64,000 nt of DNA from Clostridiales bacterium (GCA_025757645.1 CP107216.1:1239501-1303500), one strand, 5' to 3'; shown: positions 43,867 through 51,692, counted from the first letter of the stretch. A program made the numbers and translations. Notes: generated by a model from the sequence alone, not told the origin.

Positions 43867-46305
43867 ATGAATACTACCATGACTTTTGAACAACGCTATG
43901 TGCAGGCGCGCAGACGCTTCATCGAGGCGGACTTCGCAAACCTGAACGATATGCAGAGAAAAGCGGTCCTGGCCACGGAAGGCCCACTGCTGCTGCTGGC
44001 CGGCGCCGGCAGCGGTAAAACTACGGTGCTCATCCACCGGATCGCAAATCTCATCCAGTACGGCCGCGGGTCGGACACAGACGAGGTGCCGGACACGGCG
44101 ACAGAGGCGGACCTCGCGCTGCTCGAGCGCACGGATCTGACGCCGGACGAGCGCCGGCGCGCGCAGCGGGCGGCGGCGCTCGAGCCGGTCGAGCCGTGGC
44201 GCATCATCGCCATCACGTTCACGAACAAGGCGGCCGACGAGCTCAAGGACCGCATCGAGCGCATGCTCGGCCCCGAGGCCGCGGCGGACATCTGGGCCTC
44301 GACGTTCCACTCCGCGTGCGTGCGCATCCTGCGGCGGGACGCCGACAAGCTCGGCTATCCCAACAGCTTCACGATCTATGACACGTCGGACAGTCAGGCG
44401 GTCGTCAAGCGCATTCTCAAGGAGATGAATCTCGACGAGAAGGCGTTTCCGTACCGCGCCGTGCTCACGGAGATCAGCCGCGCCAAGGATTCCGGCATCA
44501 CGCCTGAGCAGTATCTGGCGCGCGCGCAGGCGACGCACAACCCGCGCAGCATCCGCATCGGCGAGGTGTACCAGACCTACTGGCAGCGCCTGTTTTCCGC
44601 CGGGGCGATGGATTTTGACGACCTGATCTACAACACCGTCCGCCTGCTCGACGAGCACGAGGACGTGCGCGAGCACTGGCAGCGCCGCTTCCGCTACGTG
44701 CTCATCGACGAGTATCAGGACACGAATAACCTTCAGTACCAGCTCGCGGCCCTGCTGGCCGACGGCTGGGGCAATATCTGTGTCGTCGGCGACGATGACC
44801 AGAGCATTTATAAGTTCCGCGGCGCGACGATCGAGAACATTCTCAACTTTGAAAAGCAGTACAAGAATGCCCGCACCATCCGCCTCGAGCAGAACTACCG
44901 CAGCACCGGCCGCATCCTCGACGCTGCCAACCACGTTATCGCCAACAACACCGGCCGCAAGGGCAAAACGCTCTGGACGAAGGCCGAAGCCGGTGACCCG
45001 CTCACGCTCTACTGCGCCACAAATGAGAACGACGAGGCGCGCTATGTCGCCACGAAGATCATGGACGACTTTGGCCACGGCATGAACTTCCGCGATCACG
45101 CCGTGCTCTACCGCATGAACGCGCAGAGCAACCAGCTCGAATATGCCTTCAAGCGCAACGGCATCCCGTACCGCATCATCGGCGGCACGCGCTTTTTCGA
45201 CCGCGCGGAGGTCAAGGACATGCTGGCCTACCTGTGCGTCATCCAGACGCCGGGCGACGACCTGCGTCTGACGCGCATCATCAACACCCCGGCCCGCGGC
45301 ATCGGCGCGCGCACGGTCGAAACGGCCGCGCAGCTCGCACATGAGCAGCAGACGAGCCTCTTTGAAGTCATCCGCCACGCGGACGCCTATCCCGAGCTGC
45401 AGCGCAGCCAGATGCGCCTGCGCCAGTTTGCCATCCTGATCGAGGAGCTGCAGGCCGCGGCCAAAACCATGCCGCCGGACGAACTCTACGACCTCGTCGT
45501 GGAGCGCAGCGGCTATGTCCGCGCGCTCGAGGAAAAGAACACGGCCGAGGACGCCGCCCGCATCGAGAACGTGCAGGAGCTCAAGTCGAACATCATTGCC
45601 TTCGCCAAGGAGGCCGATAACCCCACGCTCGCGGGCTTCCTCGACGAGGTCGCGCTCTATACCGACCTCGATAACTACGACCAGTCCATGGACTGCGTCA
45701 CGCTCATGACCATGCACGCGGCCAAGGGCCTGGAGTTTCCGACGGTGTTCATCGTCGGCTGCGAGGAGGGCATTTTCCCCGGCCTGCGCTGCATCGGCGA
45801 GCCGGATGAAATGGAGGAGGAGCGCCGCCTGTGCTACGTCGCGCTCACCCGCGCGCGCGAGCACCTCATCCTCACGTGCGCCCGCCAGCGCATGCTCTTC
45901 GGCCGCACGACGGCCAATCGCGTCTCCCGTTTCGTTGAGGAGATCCCGGAGGAAGATATTCAGAAGCTCAACGTCCCGCGCGGCTACGGTTATTCCGAGC
46001 CCAGCCGCGACCAGCAGCAGTACCCGCCGCGCCAGAGCGCGCCGCGTGCCTATACGGTCTCCGCGCCGGAACCGCGGCGCAAGCCGCCCGTGCGGCCCGC
46101 GCCGCCCGCGGCAAAGCCGGCGGGCAAAGCTGCCCCGGCCTTCGCCGTCGGCGACCGGGTCACGCACCGCGCGTTCGGCTCCGGCGTCGTCTCGAAGATC
46201 CAGCCTATGGGCGGCGATGCGCTGCTCGAGGTGGAATTTGAGACCGCCGGCACCAAGCGCCTCATGATGCGCGCGGCCGGACAATTCATGAAAAAGGAAC
46301 CCTGA
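43867..46305 (+). CDS. pcrA: UvrD/PcrA/Rep-family ATP-dependent DNA helicase
   Basis: This 812-residue superfamily 1A helicase unwinds DNA in repair and replication restart. Motif I GAGSGKTT is near residue 43. Motif II DEYQDTN, motif III GDDDQSIYKFRGA, LEQNYRST and the late motif TMHAAKGLEF are present. An Asp/Glu/Arg-rich insertion of about 45 residues lies between motif I and motif Ia (ITFTNKAADELK). The C-terminus ends in a small beta domain (FAVGDRVTHRAFGSG) like the tail of PcrA. No Shine-Dalgarno sequence precedes the ATG at 43867 or the ATG four codons later. Confidence 0.93.
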   Translation: MNTTMTFEQRYVQARRRFIEADFANLNDMQRKAVLATEGPLLLLAGAGSGKTTVLIHRIANLIQYGRGSDTDEVPDTATEADLALLERTDLTPDERRRAQRAAALEPVEPWRIIAITFTNKAADELKDRIERMLGPEAAADIWASTFHSACVRILRRDADKLGYPNSFTIYDTSDSQAVVKRILKEMNLDEKAFPYRAVLTEISRAKDSGITPEQYLARAQATHNPRSIRIGEVYQTYWQRLFSAGAMDFDDLIYNTVRLLDEHEDVREHWQRRFRYVLIDEYQDTNNLQYQLAALLADGWGNICVVGDDDQSIYKFRGATIENILNFEKQYKNARTIRLEQNYRSTGRILDAANHVIANNTGRKGKTLWTKAEAGDPLTLYCATNENDEARYVATKIMDDFGHGMNFRDHAVLYRMNAQSNQLEYAFKRNGIPYRIIGGTRFFDRAEVKDMLAYLCVIQTPGDDLRLTRIINTPARGIGARTVETAAQLAHEQQTSLFEVIRHADAYPELQRSQMRLRQFAILIEELQAAAKTMPPDELYDLVVERSGYVRALEEKNTAEDAARIENVQELKSNIIAFAKEADNPTLAGFLDEVALYTDLDNYDQSMDCVTLMTMHAAKGLEFPTVFIVGCEEGIFPGLRCIGEPDEMEEERRLCYVALTRAREHLILTCARQRMLFGRTTANRVSRFVEEIPEEDIQKLNVPRGYGYSEPSRDQQQYPPRQSAPRAYTVSAPEPRRKPPVRPAPPAAKPAGKAAPAFAVGDRVTHRAFGSGVVSKIQPMGGDALLEVEFETAGTKRLMMRAAGQFMKKEP

Positions 46306-46310
46306 TCTCT

Positions 46311-47204
46311 ATGCCTGACCCCGGCGCAAGCCATGCTTATACCCGTCTCGGCCGCTTCGCCCTGATCGTGACGACGCTCCTCTGGGGCAGCTCGTTCACG
46401 ATCATGAAGGACGCACTTGCCACCGTCCCCGCGCTGTGGCTGCTGGCCATCCGCTTTTCCGGTGCGGCCATGCTCATGGCGCTCATCGGTATCCGGAGCC
46501 TGCGCCGGCTCGACCGCGGCTATCTCACCGGTGGGGCGTGCATGGGCGTGTGCCTGTACCTGGCCTACACCCTTCAGACGTATGGCCTCGTGCACACCAC
46601 GCCGGGGAAAAACGCCTTTCTCACGGCGACGTACTGCGTGTTCGTGCCGTTTTTCTGGTGGCTGATCCATAAGCGGCGGCCGGACCGGTACAACCTCGCG
46701 GCGGTGCTTTTGTGCCTGGGCGGCATGGGGCTCGTGTCCCTGCAGAGCGACCTGCGCATCGGCCGCGGCGAGGGGCTGACGATCCTCAGCGGCGTGTTTT
46801 ACGCGCTGCACATCATCGCCACCGCCAGTGCGGCCAGAGGGCGCAGCCCGGTGCTGCTCTCGTTCGTGCAGTTTGCTGTGGCAGCCGTGCTCAGCTGGGT
46901 CACGGCGCCGTTCGCCGCGCCTGCGCCGGAGGAGATCCCGGCGGATGTGTGGCTGCGTCTTGGCTACCTGTGCGTCATGTGCACCGGCCTGTGCTTTCTG
47001 CTCCAGACATTCGGGCAGAAGTACACCCCGCCCACGACGGCGGCGCTGCTGCTTACGCTCGAGAGCGTGTTCGGCACGCTGTTTTCCGTTGCGTTCTATC
47101 ACGAGCATCTGGAGCCGCGCGTGATCGTTGGCTTCGCGCTGATCCTCGTTGCCATCCTCATCTCGGAGACGAAGCTGAAGTTTCTGCGCCGCAGGATGGC
47201 ATAA
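46311..47204 (+). CDS. EamA-family (drug/metabolite transporter) permease
   Basis: The 297-residue protein has ten predicted membrane segments in two EamA repeats. The first starts TTLLWGSSFTIMKDAL, and the second ends VFGTLFSVAFYHEHLEPRVIVGFALI. The DMT superfamily exports amino acids, sugars or metabolites; the substrate is not known here. It begins five bases after the helicase stop, so it is likely cotranscribed. Confidence 0.88.
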   Translation: MPDPGASHAYTRLGRFALIVTTLLWGSSFTIMKDALATVPALWLLAIRFSGAAMLMALIGIRSLRRLDRGYLTGGACMGVCLYLAYTLQTYGLVHTTPGKNAFLTATYCVFVPFFWWLIHKRRPDRYNLAAVLLCLGGMGLVSLQSDLRIGRGEGLTILSGVFYALHIIATASAARGRSPVLLSFVQFAVAAVLSWVTAPFAAPAPEEIPADVWLRLGYLCVMCTGLCFLLQTFGQKYTPPTTAALLLTLESVFGTLFSVAFYHEHLEPRVIVGFALILVAILISETKLKFLRRRMA

Positions 47205-47236
47205 AAAATCCGCTGGTTGATCCCAGCGGATTTTTT
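47203..47236. terminator. Bidirectional terminator between converging genes
   Basis: AAAAAATCCGCTGG (47203-47216) pairs with CCAGCGGATTTTTT (47223-47236). The A and T flanks give a T run on either strand, serving both the EamA gene and the HAD gene. Confidence 0.9.
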
Positions 47237-47883
47237 CAGCCCAGAAGCGCCTGCAGCTGCGCGATGTCGGCGGCGAACTGCTGCGCGCCGGCGCGCTCGA
47301 GCACGTCCCGGTCACGAAAGCCCCACAGCACGCTGATGCACGGCAGATCTGCTGCGCGCGCCGTGGCAATATCGACCTCGGAATCGCCGACAAAGACCGT
47401 CTTGTCAGGGTCGGCGCCGAGCTGTTCCATGGCGGCCAGCAGCATGTCCGGCGCCGGCTTGCGCCGGATGGCTGCCGTCTCGCCGACAGCGATCTGGACT
47501 GCGTCGGCGAAGAAATCCGCACGCAGTGCGCGCACGGCCTCGTCCGGCTTGTTGGACACGATGGCGAGCTTGCGCCCCTGCGTGTGCAGCGTGCGCAGCA
47601 GCGCGGCGACGCCGGGGTAGGGGGCGGTCTCAATGCGGCAGTGGGCGGCATAGTCGGCGTTGTATTCCGCCAGCAGCGTCTCGAACAGCGCGCTGTCCGT
47701 GCCCGACGGAACGGACAGCTCCATCAGCCGCCGCGCCCCGTTGCCGAGCGCGGTGCGCATCTGCTGCCGCGTGCGCTCCGGCAGACCGTGGCGGGTGAGC
47801 GTGCGGTTCATGGCGGCGGTCAGGTCGCCGAGCGTGTCGAGCAGCGTGCCGTCGAGGTCAAAAAGTACGGATGTGTAGTGCAT
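47236..47883 (-). CDS. gph: HAD-superfamily phosphatase, phosphoglycolate phosphatase-like
   Basis: The 215-residue hydrolase has HAD motif I FDLDGTLLDT (nucleophile near residue 8), motif II VSNKP, motif III lysine in RRKPAPDM and motif IV GDSEVD. A helical cap sits between motifs I and II. This matches Gph/PgmB-type enzymes that remove phosphate from small metabolites such as 2-phosphoglycolate. Exact substrate is not certain. The start at 47883 follows AAAGGAG. Confidence 0.85.
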   Translation of the reverse strand: MHYTSVLFDLDGTLLDTLGDLTAAMNRTLTRHGLPERTRQQMRTALGNGARRLMELSVPSGTDSALFETLLAEYNADYAAHCRIETAPYPGVAALLRTLHTQGRKLAIVSNKPDEAVRALRADFFADAVQIAVGETAAIRRKPAPDMLLAAMEQLGADPDKTVFVGDSEVDIATARAADLPCISVLWGFRDRDVLERAGAQQFAADIAQLQALLG

Positions 47884-47950
47884 AGACGTATCTCCTTTGT
47901 TCTGGCACACTTATAACGCATTTTGCGCGCGGTGTCAACCAAAAAACAAG

Positions 47951-47979
47951 TTGACATCCGCTGCCGAATATGCTACTAT
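47951..47979 (+). promoter_or_regulatory. tRNA-Ser promoter
   Basis: TTGACA (47951-47956) and TACTAT (47974-47979) are 17 bp apart. A perfect TATAAT overlaps at 47977-47982 but would need a 20-bp spacer. Confidence 0.75.
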
Positions 47980-48027
47980 AATGCAGCGCGCTGGCCGCGC
48001 GTCCATATGGAAAGTGGAATTCGGCTT

Positions 48028-48119
48028 GGAGAAGTACCCAAGTGGCCGAAGGGGCTCCCCTGCTAAGGGAGTAGGCTGTGATAAGCGGCGCGAGGGTTCA
48101 AATCCCTCCTTCTCCGCCA
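48028..48119 (+). tRNA. tRNA-Ser (anticodon GCU)
   Basis: The acceptor stem GGAGAAG pairs with CTTCTCC (48109-48115), followed by discriminator G and an encoded CCA (48117-48119). The anticodon stem CTCCC/GGGAG encloses CTGCTAA, giving anticodon GCT at 48062-48064. The long variable arm and 92-base length are those of a class II tRNA-Ser reading AGC/AGU. The TTC loop GTTCAAAT is standard. Confidence 0.96.
48084..48119 (+). other. Probable attachment site (tRNA-Ser 3' end)
   Basis: The 3' portion of tRNA-Ser, from the T arm to CCA, is the likely crossover site for the adjacent tyrosine integrase. The second copy, expected at the other end of the element, lies outside the window, so the exact core cannot be set. 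Confidence 0.55.
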
Positions 48120-48127
48120 AAAGAAAG

Positions 48128-48170
48128 AACCGTTGAAGAATCAAGAAATCTTGGTTTTTCAACGGTTTTT
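48128..48170 (+). terminator. Terminator after tRNA-Ser
   Basis: AACCGTTGAA (48128-48137) pairs with TTCAACGGTT (48158-48167), followed by Ts. The inside continues to pair (AATCAAGA with TCTTGGTT). It lies between the tRNA and the end of the integrase gene. Confidence 0.85.
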
Positions 48171-48253
48171 CTTTGCTTTTTGCTTCGGAATGTTTCGGAA
48201 CATTTCGGGAGGTTTCAGAGGGCCTACGACACAGAAACTACACAGTGAAAAGG

Positions 48254-49294
48254 CTATTTTTTGCGCAGCTTCTCGTTGATCTGCTGCGCGACTTCGGTGC
48301 GATGTGTATCGCGGATATGTGTGTAAATGTCCTGTGTCATGGCGGCGGTGGAGTGGCCGAGAAGATCCTGCGCATCTTTTACGGGCACATCGCACTCAAA
48401 AAGCATCGTTGCATAGCTGTGCCGGAGCTGGTGGGCCGTGCATTGGATGCCGGTGGCCGCGACGAACTGTGACCAATGATGCTGATACTGCATCTCAGAG
48501 AGCGGCGTCTGGCCGCCGTCGTCAGAAAACAGATAGAGGGACTTCTTGCGGGAGCGCGGAAGTTTCGGCAGGAGCGGGTCGAGGATCGGCACGGTGCGAA
48601 TACCGGCGGCTGTCTTTGGCTGTTTGATGTACGGCTTGTTATTGACAACGTAGACGCTTTTCGAGACGTGGATAACATTCGCGGCACGGTCGATGTCGCC
48701 ATACGTGAGCGCCAGCGCCTCGCCCTTGCGGAGACCAGTGTAGAGGATCAGGTAAGGCAGGAGCCACACATCCGCCGCAGCCTTAACTTTTTGCTCGTCT
48801 TCTGGGCTGGCGGCCTCTCGCCGCTTTTTTGGAAGCGCCTTCGGGACGGTGACGTTGGTGCAGGGGTTATACTCAATCTCGCCGTTTTCGGCGGCGTAGC
48901 GAAAAATCAGGGATGTGACGAGGAGCTGGTTCGTGACGGTCTTCTGCGCGCGGCTGGCCATGCCGCCCGGGTGCGCAAACTCCGTGATGAAGCGCTTGAT
49001 CTCCGGCGCTTTGATATTCCGGATGGGCGTGTCGCCGAAGCGGTCAACGGCGCGCCTCGCTGCGGGCCGGTAGCCCTTGAGCGTGTTCGCCGTGAGCGTG
49101 GGGAAGTGTTCGGCCTCCCATTCCTCTTCGACCTCGCGGAAGAGACGGCCACGCGCGATCTCGCCCTGGTAGGCGATCATCTTCTGCTCGACCTCATGCG
49201 GCGTGCGGCCGCGGAAGGCTTTGCGCTTGCCGTTGACGACGCGGATGGCCTCATACAGGCCGTCCGGCCGCTGATAATATTTCTTTTTTGCCAT
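48254..49294 (-). CDS. int: Tyrosine-type site-specific integrase
   Basis: The 346-residue recombinase has an N-terminal arm-type DNA-binding region, a SAM-like core-binding domain (about 65-150) and a catalytic domain. The catalytic residues are visible: Arg in YTGLRKGEAL, HxxR in HQLRHSYA, and the late His and nucleophile Tyr in LGHSTAAMTQDIYTH. It cuts and joins DNA at the attachment site. Its end is 134 bp from tRNA-Ser, the expected integration target. AAGGGAG supports the start at 49294; the frame is open further upstream through the terminator and palindrome but without coding character. Confidence 0.95.
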   Translation of the reverse strand: MAKKKYYQRPDGLYEAIRVVNGKRKAFRGRTPHEVEQKMIAYQGEIARGRLFREVEEEWEAEHFPTLTANTLKGYRPAARRAVDRFGDTPIRNIKAPEIKRFITEFAHPGGMASRAQKTVTNQLLVTSLIFRYAAENGEIEYNPCTNVTVPKALPKKRREAASPEDEQKVKAAADVWLLPYLILYTGLRKGEALALTYGDIDRAANVIHVSKSVYVVNNKPYIKQPKTAAGIRTVPILDPLLPKLPRSRKKSLYLFSDDGGQTPLSEMQYQHHWSQFVAATGIQCTAHQLRHSYATMLFECDVPVKDAQDLLGHSTAAMTQDIYTHIRDTHRTEVAQQINEKLRKK

Positions 49295-49328
49295 GGGCAT
49301 CTCCCTTTCTTGAAAAGAGGAATGAACG

Positions 49329-49364
49329 GCCGCTACGGTGCTGCAGCACCGTGGCGGCTTTTTT
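49329..49364 (+). terminator. Plus-strand terminator-like hairpin facing away from the integrase
   Basis: GCCGCTACGGTGC (49329-49341) pairs with GCACCGTGGCGGC (49346-49358) with one mismatch, and is followed by TTTTTT on the plus strand. No plus-strand gene lies upstream. On the minus strand the hairpin falls within the integrase leader. Confidence 0.65.
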
Positions 49365-49422
49365 GTTTTTGGCTCGGCATCATTTTCGTGAGGCCGCGAA
49401 ATTGTGTTGGCATCAAACCATG

Positions 49423-49438
49423 TTGCCAACGTTGGCAA
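49423..49438. repeat. 16-bp palindrome upstream of the integrase
   Basis: TTGCCAACGTTGGCAA is a perfect palindrome, with another TTGGCA copy at 49407-49412. Its position before the integrase suggests an operator. No specific protein is known. Confidence 0.55.
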
Positions 49439-49481
49439 TATGCAAAAGTGGTTTTGAGATATGGCTGGATGCGGTGCACTA

Positions 49482-49919
49482 TCATGAAAACAGATTTATT
49501 ACAATCCAGAACAGCAGCGGAGCCGCGAAAGAGGCAACATAAAGAAGCCAGCGGGGAAGAATGGAGACATCCGCCATTGTGGAGAGCCACGTAATCAGAA
49601 ACAGCATGCCGACGAGGCAGGCAAAGGCGATGGCAGCGCAGGAGAGGACAAGCCACAGAACGGGCATAACGCTGTAAACAGCGACACCAACGCAGGCAGA
49701 GCCGGAGAGCGCCATGCACCAGAGGCAGGAACGCAGGGATTTGATGGTGCTGAGATCTTCCTCGTGCGTAAATTTTCCGAGATGATAAACGTCCTCGGCT
49801 TCAGCGATCCGTTCGCGGTAGGCGCGGCGCTCGGCCGGTGACATACGGCGCTGGATGCGGCGGCGTGTTTCTTTATCATCGTATTCGACGAGCAGCTGAC
49901 GAGCGGTATCAAAATCCAT
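49482..49919 (-). CDS. Small membrane protein, unknown
   Basis: I do not recognise this 145-residue protein. Its first 65 residues are charged and helical (KETRRRIQRRMSPAERRAY). Residues about 68-143 hold two or three membrane segments. It begins nine bases after the stop of the next minus-strand gene, so the two form a pair between the integrase and the regulators. A GAGGTG ribosome site precedes the start. It may be a lysogenic-state membrane protein, but nothing in sequence proves that. Confidence 0.6.
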   Translation of the reverse strand: MDFDTARQLLVEYDDKETRRRIQRRMSPAERRAYRERIAEAEDVYHLGKFTHEEDLSTIKSLRSCLWCMALSGSACVGVAVYSVMPVLWLVLSCAAIAFACLVGMLFLITWLSTMADVSILPRWLLYVASFAAPLLFWIVINLFS

Positions 49920-49928
49920 GGAGACACC

Positions 49929-50285
49929 TCACGAGCCGAGATCGAGCAGCGGGGCCGGGATTGGGTGACGCTTGCAGTACCCTTCAAAGCCAGCCGAATA
50001 ATCATAAGGCATGATGTAGGTGCCGCCGTGCTCTGCGTAGTACCCGAGAGCGGCTGACCGGTAGCGCGCGACCTCGTCGTCAGCGTTGGAAAATTCGCTG
50101 CGCGCGAACTCGATCGTGTCGTTTGCGACGGCGAGACGCTCCTGCTCGCGGTGCAGGCGCGCGGACTGGAAAACCAGCAGGCCGGCAAGCACGACACACA
50201 GGACAAACAGGACGCCGATGGTGACGGAGCTCCATGGAAAGGGCCTGCGGCAAACTTCGGGGGAAGAGGCGCGTGATTCGCGCAT
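49929..50285 (-). CDS. Small single-pass membrane protein, unknown
   Basis: This 118-residue protein has a short cytoplasmic start, one membrane segment (about residues 20-41) and a helical external part. The external part contains the segment RLHREQERLAVANDTIEFAR. It is unrecognised. AAAGGAG upstream of the ATG and a TATACT-type promoter support expression. It pairs with the downstream membrane gene. Both run in the same direction as the integrase. Confidence 0.6.
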   Translation of the reverse strand: MRESRASSPEVCRRPFPWSSVTIGVLFVLCVVLAGLLVFQSARLHREQERLAVANDTIEFARSEFSNADDEVARYRSAALGYYAEHGGTYIMPYDYSAGFEGYCKRHPIPAPLLDLGS

Positions 50286-50377
50286 GATGATCTGGCTCCT
50301 TTCTTTCGCCCGCGGGACACGGGCGTTTCATATTTTGGCCGCGATGTGGCAAGCTATTCTCGCGGCCGGCTGGGTGC

Positions 50378-50406
50378 AGTATACCATATAAAAGTGCGAA
50401 AGTCCA
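50378..50406 (-). promoter_or_regulatory. Promoter of the two small membrane genes
   Basis: On the minus strand, TGGACT (50406-50401) and TATACT (50383-50378) are 17 bp apart. Downstream in its leader, GGCCGCGA (50337-50344) and TCGCGGCC (50360-50367) form a perfect 8-bp inverted repeat. Confidence 0.5.
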
Positions 50407-50483
50407 GAAAAAGGAGGAAACGGACTGATTTCGGGCCAAAAAGCACACAGAGCCGACACTTTATGATATGGTGATAGCACGAA

Positions 50484-50675
50484 ATGGGAAACAAAGTGAA
50501 AGAATACAGAGAATACCTCGGCATGAGCCAGCGGTGGCTGGCGAGAAAGGTGGGATGCGGGAAGACAACGATCAGCGAGGTGGAGCGCGGGCGGCTGCCG
50601 AACGTGGTGACGGCGATCAAGATCGCCCGGGCGCTCGAAACGACTGTGGAGAAGCTATGGGAGGATGAACTATGA
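50484..50675 (+). CDS. XRE-family helix-turn-helix regulator
   Basis: The 63-residue protein is a single HTH domain of Cro/C1 type. It has MSQRWLARKVGCGKTTISEVERG as the two recognition helices and a final dimer-like helix. No Shine-Dalgarno sequence precedes the ATG; TATGAT at 50462-50467 could be a -10 box close to the start. It overlaps the next small gene by four bases (ATGA). It is probably an accessory regulator of the element. Confidence 0.82.
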   Translation: MGNKVKEYREYLGMSQRWLARKVGCGKTTISEVERGRLPNVVTAIKIARALETTVEKLWEDEL

Positions 50676-50782
50676 CAGACGAGGAATGGAGGGCGTACTT
50701 ACGGCGCGAGATCGAGCGGCTGCTGGATATCGCCGACAGCCGGTCGATGGAGCTGACGCTGGAATTTTTGCGCGCAGCGTGA
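50672..50782 (+). CDS. 36-residue protein coupled to the XRE gene
   Basis: A short open frame (MTDEEWRAYLRREIERLLD at its start) begins in an ATGA overlap with the XRE gene and ends before a terminator. It looks like one or two amphipathic helices rich in Arg and Glu. Function is unknown. Coupling and position make it likely to be translated. Confidence 0.55.
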   Translation: MTDEEWRAYLRREIERLLDIADSRSMELTLEFLRAA

Positions 50783-50803
50783 ATAAGCAAAGAATAAGCA
50801 AAG

Positions 50804-50837
50804 AAAGAGGAGCAGGAAATCAATCCTGCTCCTCTTT
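50804..50837. terminator. Terminator between converging regulator genes
   Basis: AAAGAGGAGCAGGA (50804-50817) pairs perfectly with TCCTGCTCCTCTTT (50824-50837). It serves the plus-strand XRE pair. Its right arm covers the last codons of the minus-strand repressor gene. Confidence 0.7.
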
Positions 50838-51200
50838 CGTGTTTTCCGCGGTGATCTGCCGGGCAAAGTCCTCGATGTCGGCCCAGCGCTCTTCCGGAAG
50901 ACGGGCCAGCGCCAGAAGGAAACGGCGACGGAAGGTATCTTCCTCGCCGCGCATGACCTCGCCGACGAAGCGCATGACCTCCTTATCGCGCGAGATTTGG
51001 ACGAACATCTCGCCCTCGCCGGTGCGCAGCCAGTGTTCGTTGACGTTGAATGTCCTGCAGATCGAATTTATTACAACGTCGGATATGTTGCGTCCTATTT
51101 CGTAGTTTGCAATCGCTCCACGCTTAATACCGATTCTGTCAGCAAATTCTTGCTGTGTTAGTCCAAGCGATTGCCGCAGCACTTTGATTCTATCTCCCAT
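50820..51200 (-). CDS. XRE-family repressor (CI-like)
   Basis: The 126-residue protein has an N-terminal HTH (LGLTQQEFADRIGIKRGAIA, residues about 11-32). The segment FNVNEHWLRTGEGEMF that follows is typical of phage immunity repressors. The C-terminal part is helical and acidic, without the autocleavage domain of large CI proteins. It is divergent from the early operon and its promoter region carries inverted repeats, so it is likely the main repressor. AAGGAGGTGATTCC gives a very strong ribosome site. Confidence 0.87.
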   Translation of the reverse strand: MGDRIKVLRQSLGLTQQEFADRIGIKRGAIANYEIGRNISDVVINSICRTFNVNEHWLRTGEGEMFVQISRDKEVMRFVGEVMRGEEDTFRRRFLLALARLPEERWADIEDFARQITAENTKEEQD

Positions 51201-51221
51201 TGGAATCACCTCCTTGCCGCA

Positions 51222-51250
51222 ATAGTAGCAATCAAGACGCAAATTGTCAA
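51222..51250 (-). promoter_or_regulatory. Repressor promoter
   Basis: On the minus strand, TTGACA (51250-51245) and TACTAT (51227-51222) are 17 bp apart, about 20 bp before the repressor start. It faces away from the early promoter. Confidence 0.8.
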
Positions 51251-51280
51251 TAGGAAATGCAAAATAAACACAAAAAGTGC

Positions 51281-51321
51281 TTGACAAATGTGTTTGCATT
51301 GCTTACAATGGCAATACAAAC
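51281..51321 (+). promoter_or_regulatory. Early-operon promoter with operator
   Basis: TTGACA (51281-51286) and TACAAT (51304-51309) are 17 bp apart. The -10 box lies in the centre of an inverted repeat, GTTTGCATTGC (51292-51302) and GCAATACAAAC (51311-51321), with one mismatch. Repressor bound there would block the promoter. Confidence 0.82.
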
Positions 51322-51349
51322 ACATAGATGTGCAAAGGAGGTGACGAAA

Positions 51350-51490
51350 ATGCTGACACGAAACGAACAGAGGACGCTGGAGCGGCTCGGCCGCATGATG
51401 CAGAACATGAACGACATGCAGAAGGCACAGCTGTGCGCCTTCACGGAGGGACTGGCGATGGCGCTGGAGCACAGCAAGCGCGCGTCGTAA
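51350..51490 (+). CDS. 46-residue protein, first early gene
   Basis: The protein (MLTRNEQRTLERLGRMMQNM at its start) is a short helical polypeptide of unknown role. It follows AAAGGAGGTGACG, a near-perfect ribosome site, and the early promoter, so it should be well expressed. Its place opposite the repressor is that of cro, but it has no recognisable HTH. Confidence 0.65.
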   Translation: MLTRNEQRTLERLGRMMQNMNDMQKAQLCAFTEGLAMALEHSKRAS

Positions 51491-51545
51491 GGCGCGCGCG
51501 GTGTGCGAGCCGGAACGCAGCCGGCCGTGAAGGGAGGAAAATGCG

Positions 51546-51692
51546 ATGAGGTACACCGTGACGATCCGCAGCAGGGAAACGGGCGAGGTGCTGGGAACGG
51601 AGAAGTTTCAGCAGGAGCATAGGGCAAAGCACCGGTGCGAGGAGCTGAACCGATGGTTCAAGAACTATGAGGCGACATGGGAGGCGCGATGA
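51546..51692 (+). CDS. 48-residue protein, unknown
   Basis: This small basic protein begins MRYTVTIRSRETGEVLGTEK, suggesting a beta hairpin followed by a helix. GGGAGG lies upstream. Its stop overlaps the start of the HNH-like gene (ATGA), so the two are coupled. Not recognised. Confidence 0.6.
   Translation: MRYTVTIRSRETGEVLGTEKFQQEHRAKHRCEELNRWFKNYEATWEAR

Noticed and set aside
50672..51200. Toxin-antitoxin module formed by the small XRE pair and the repressor
   Set aside because: Neither small protein resembles a toxin, and the repressor has normal phage-immunity features with a divergent early promoter.
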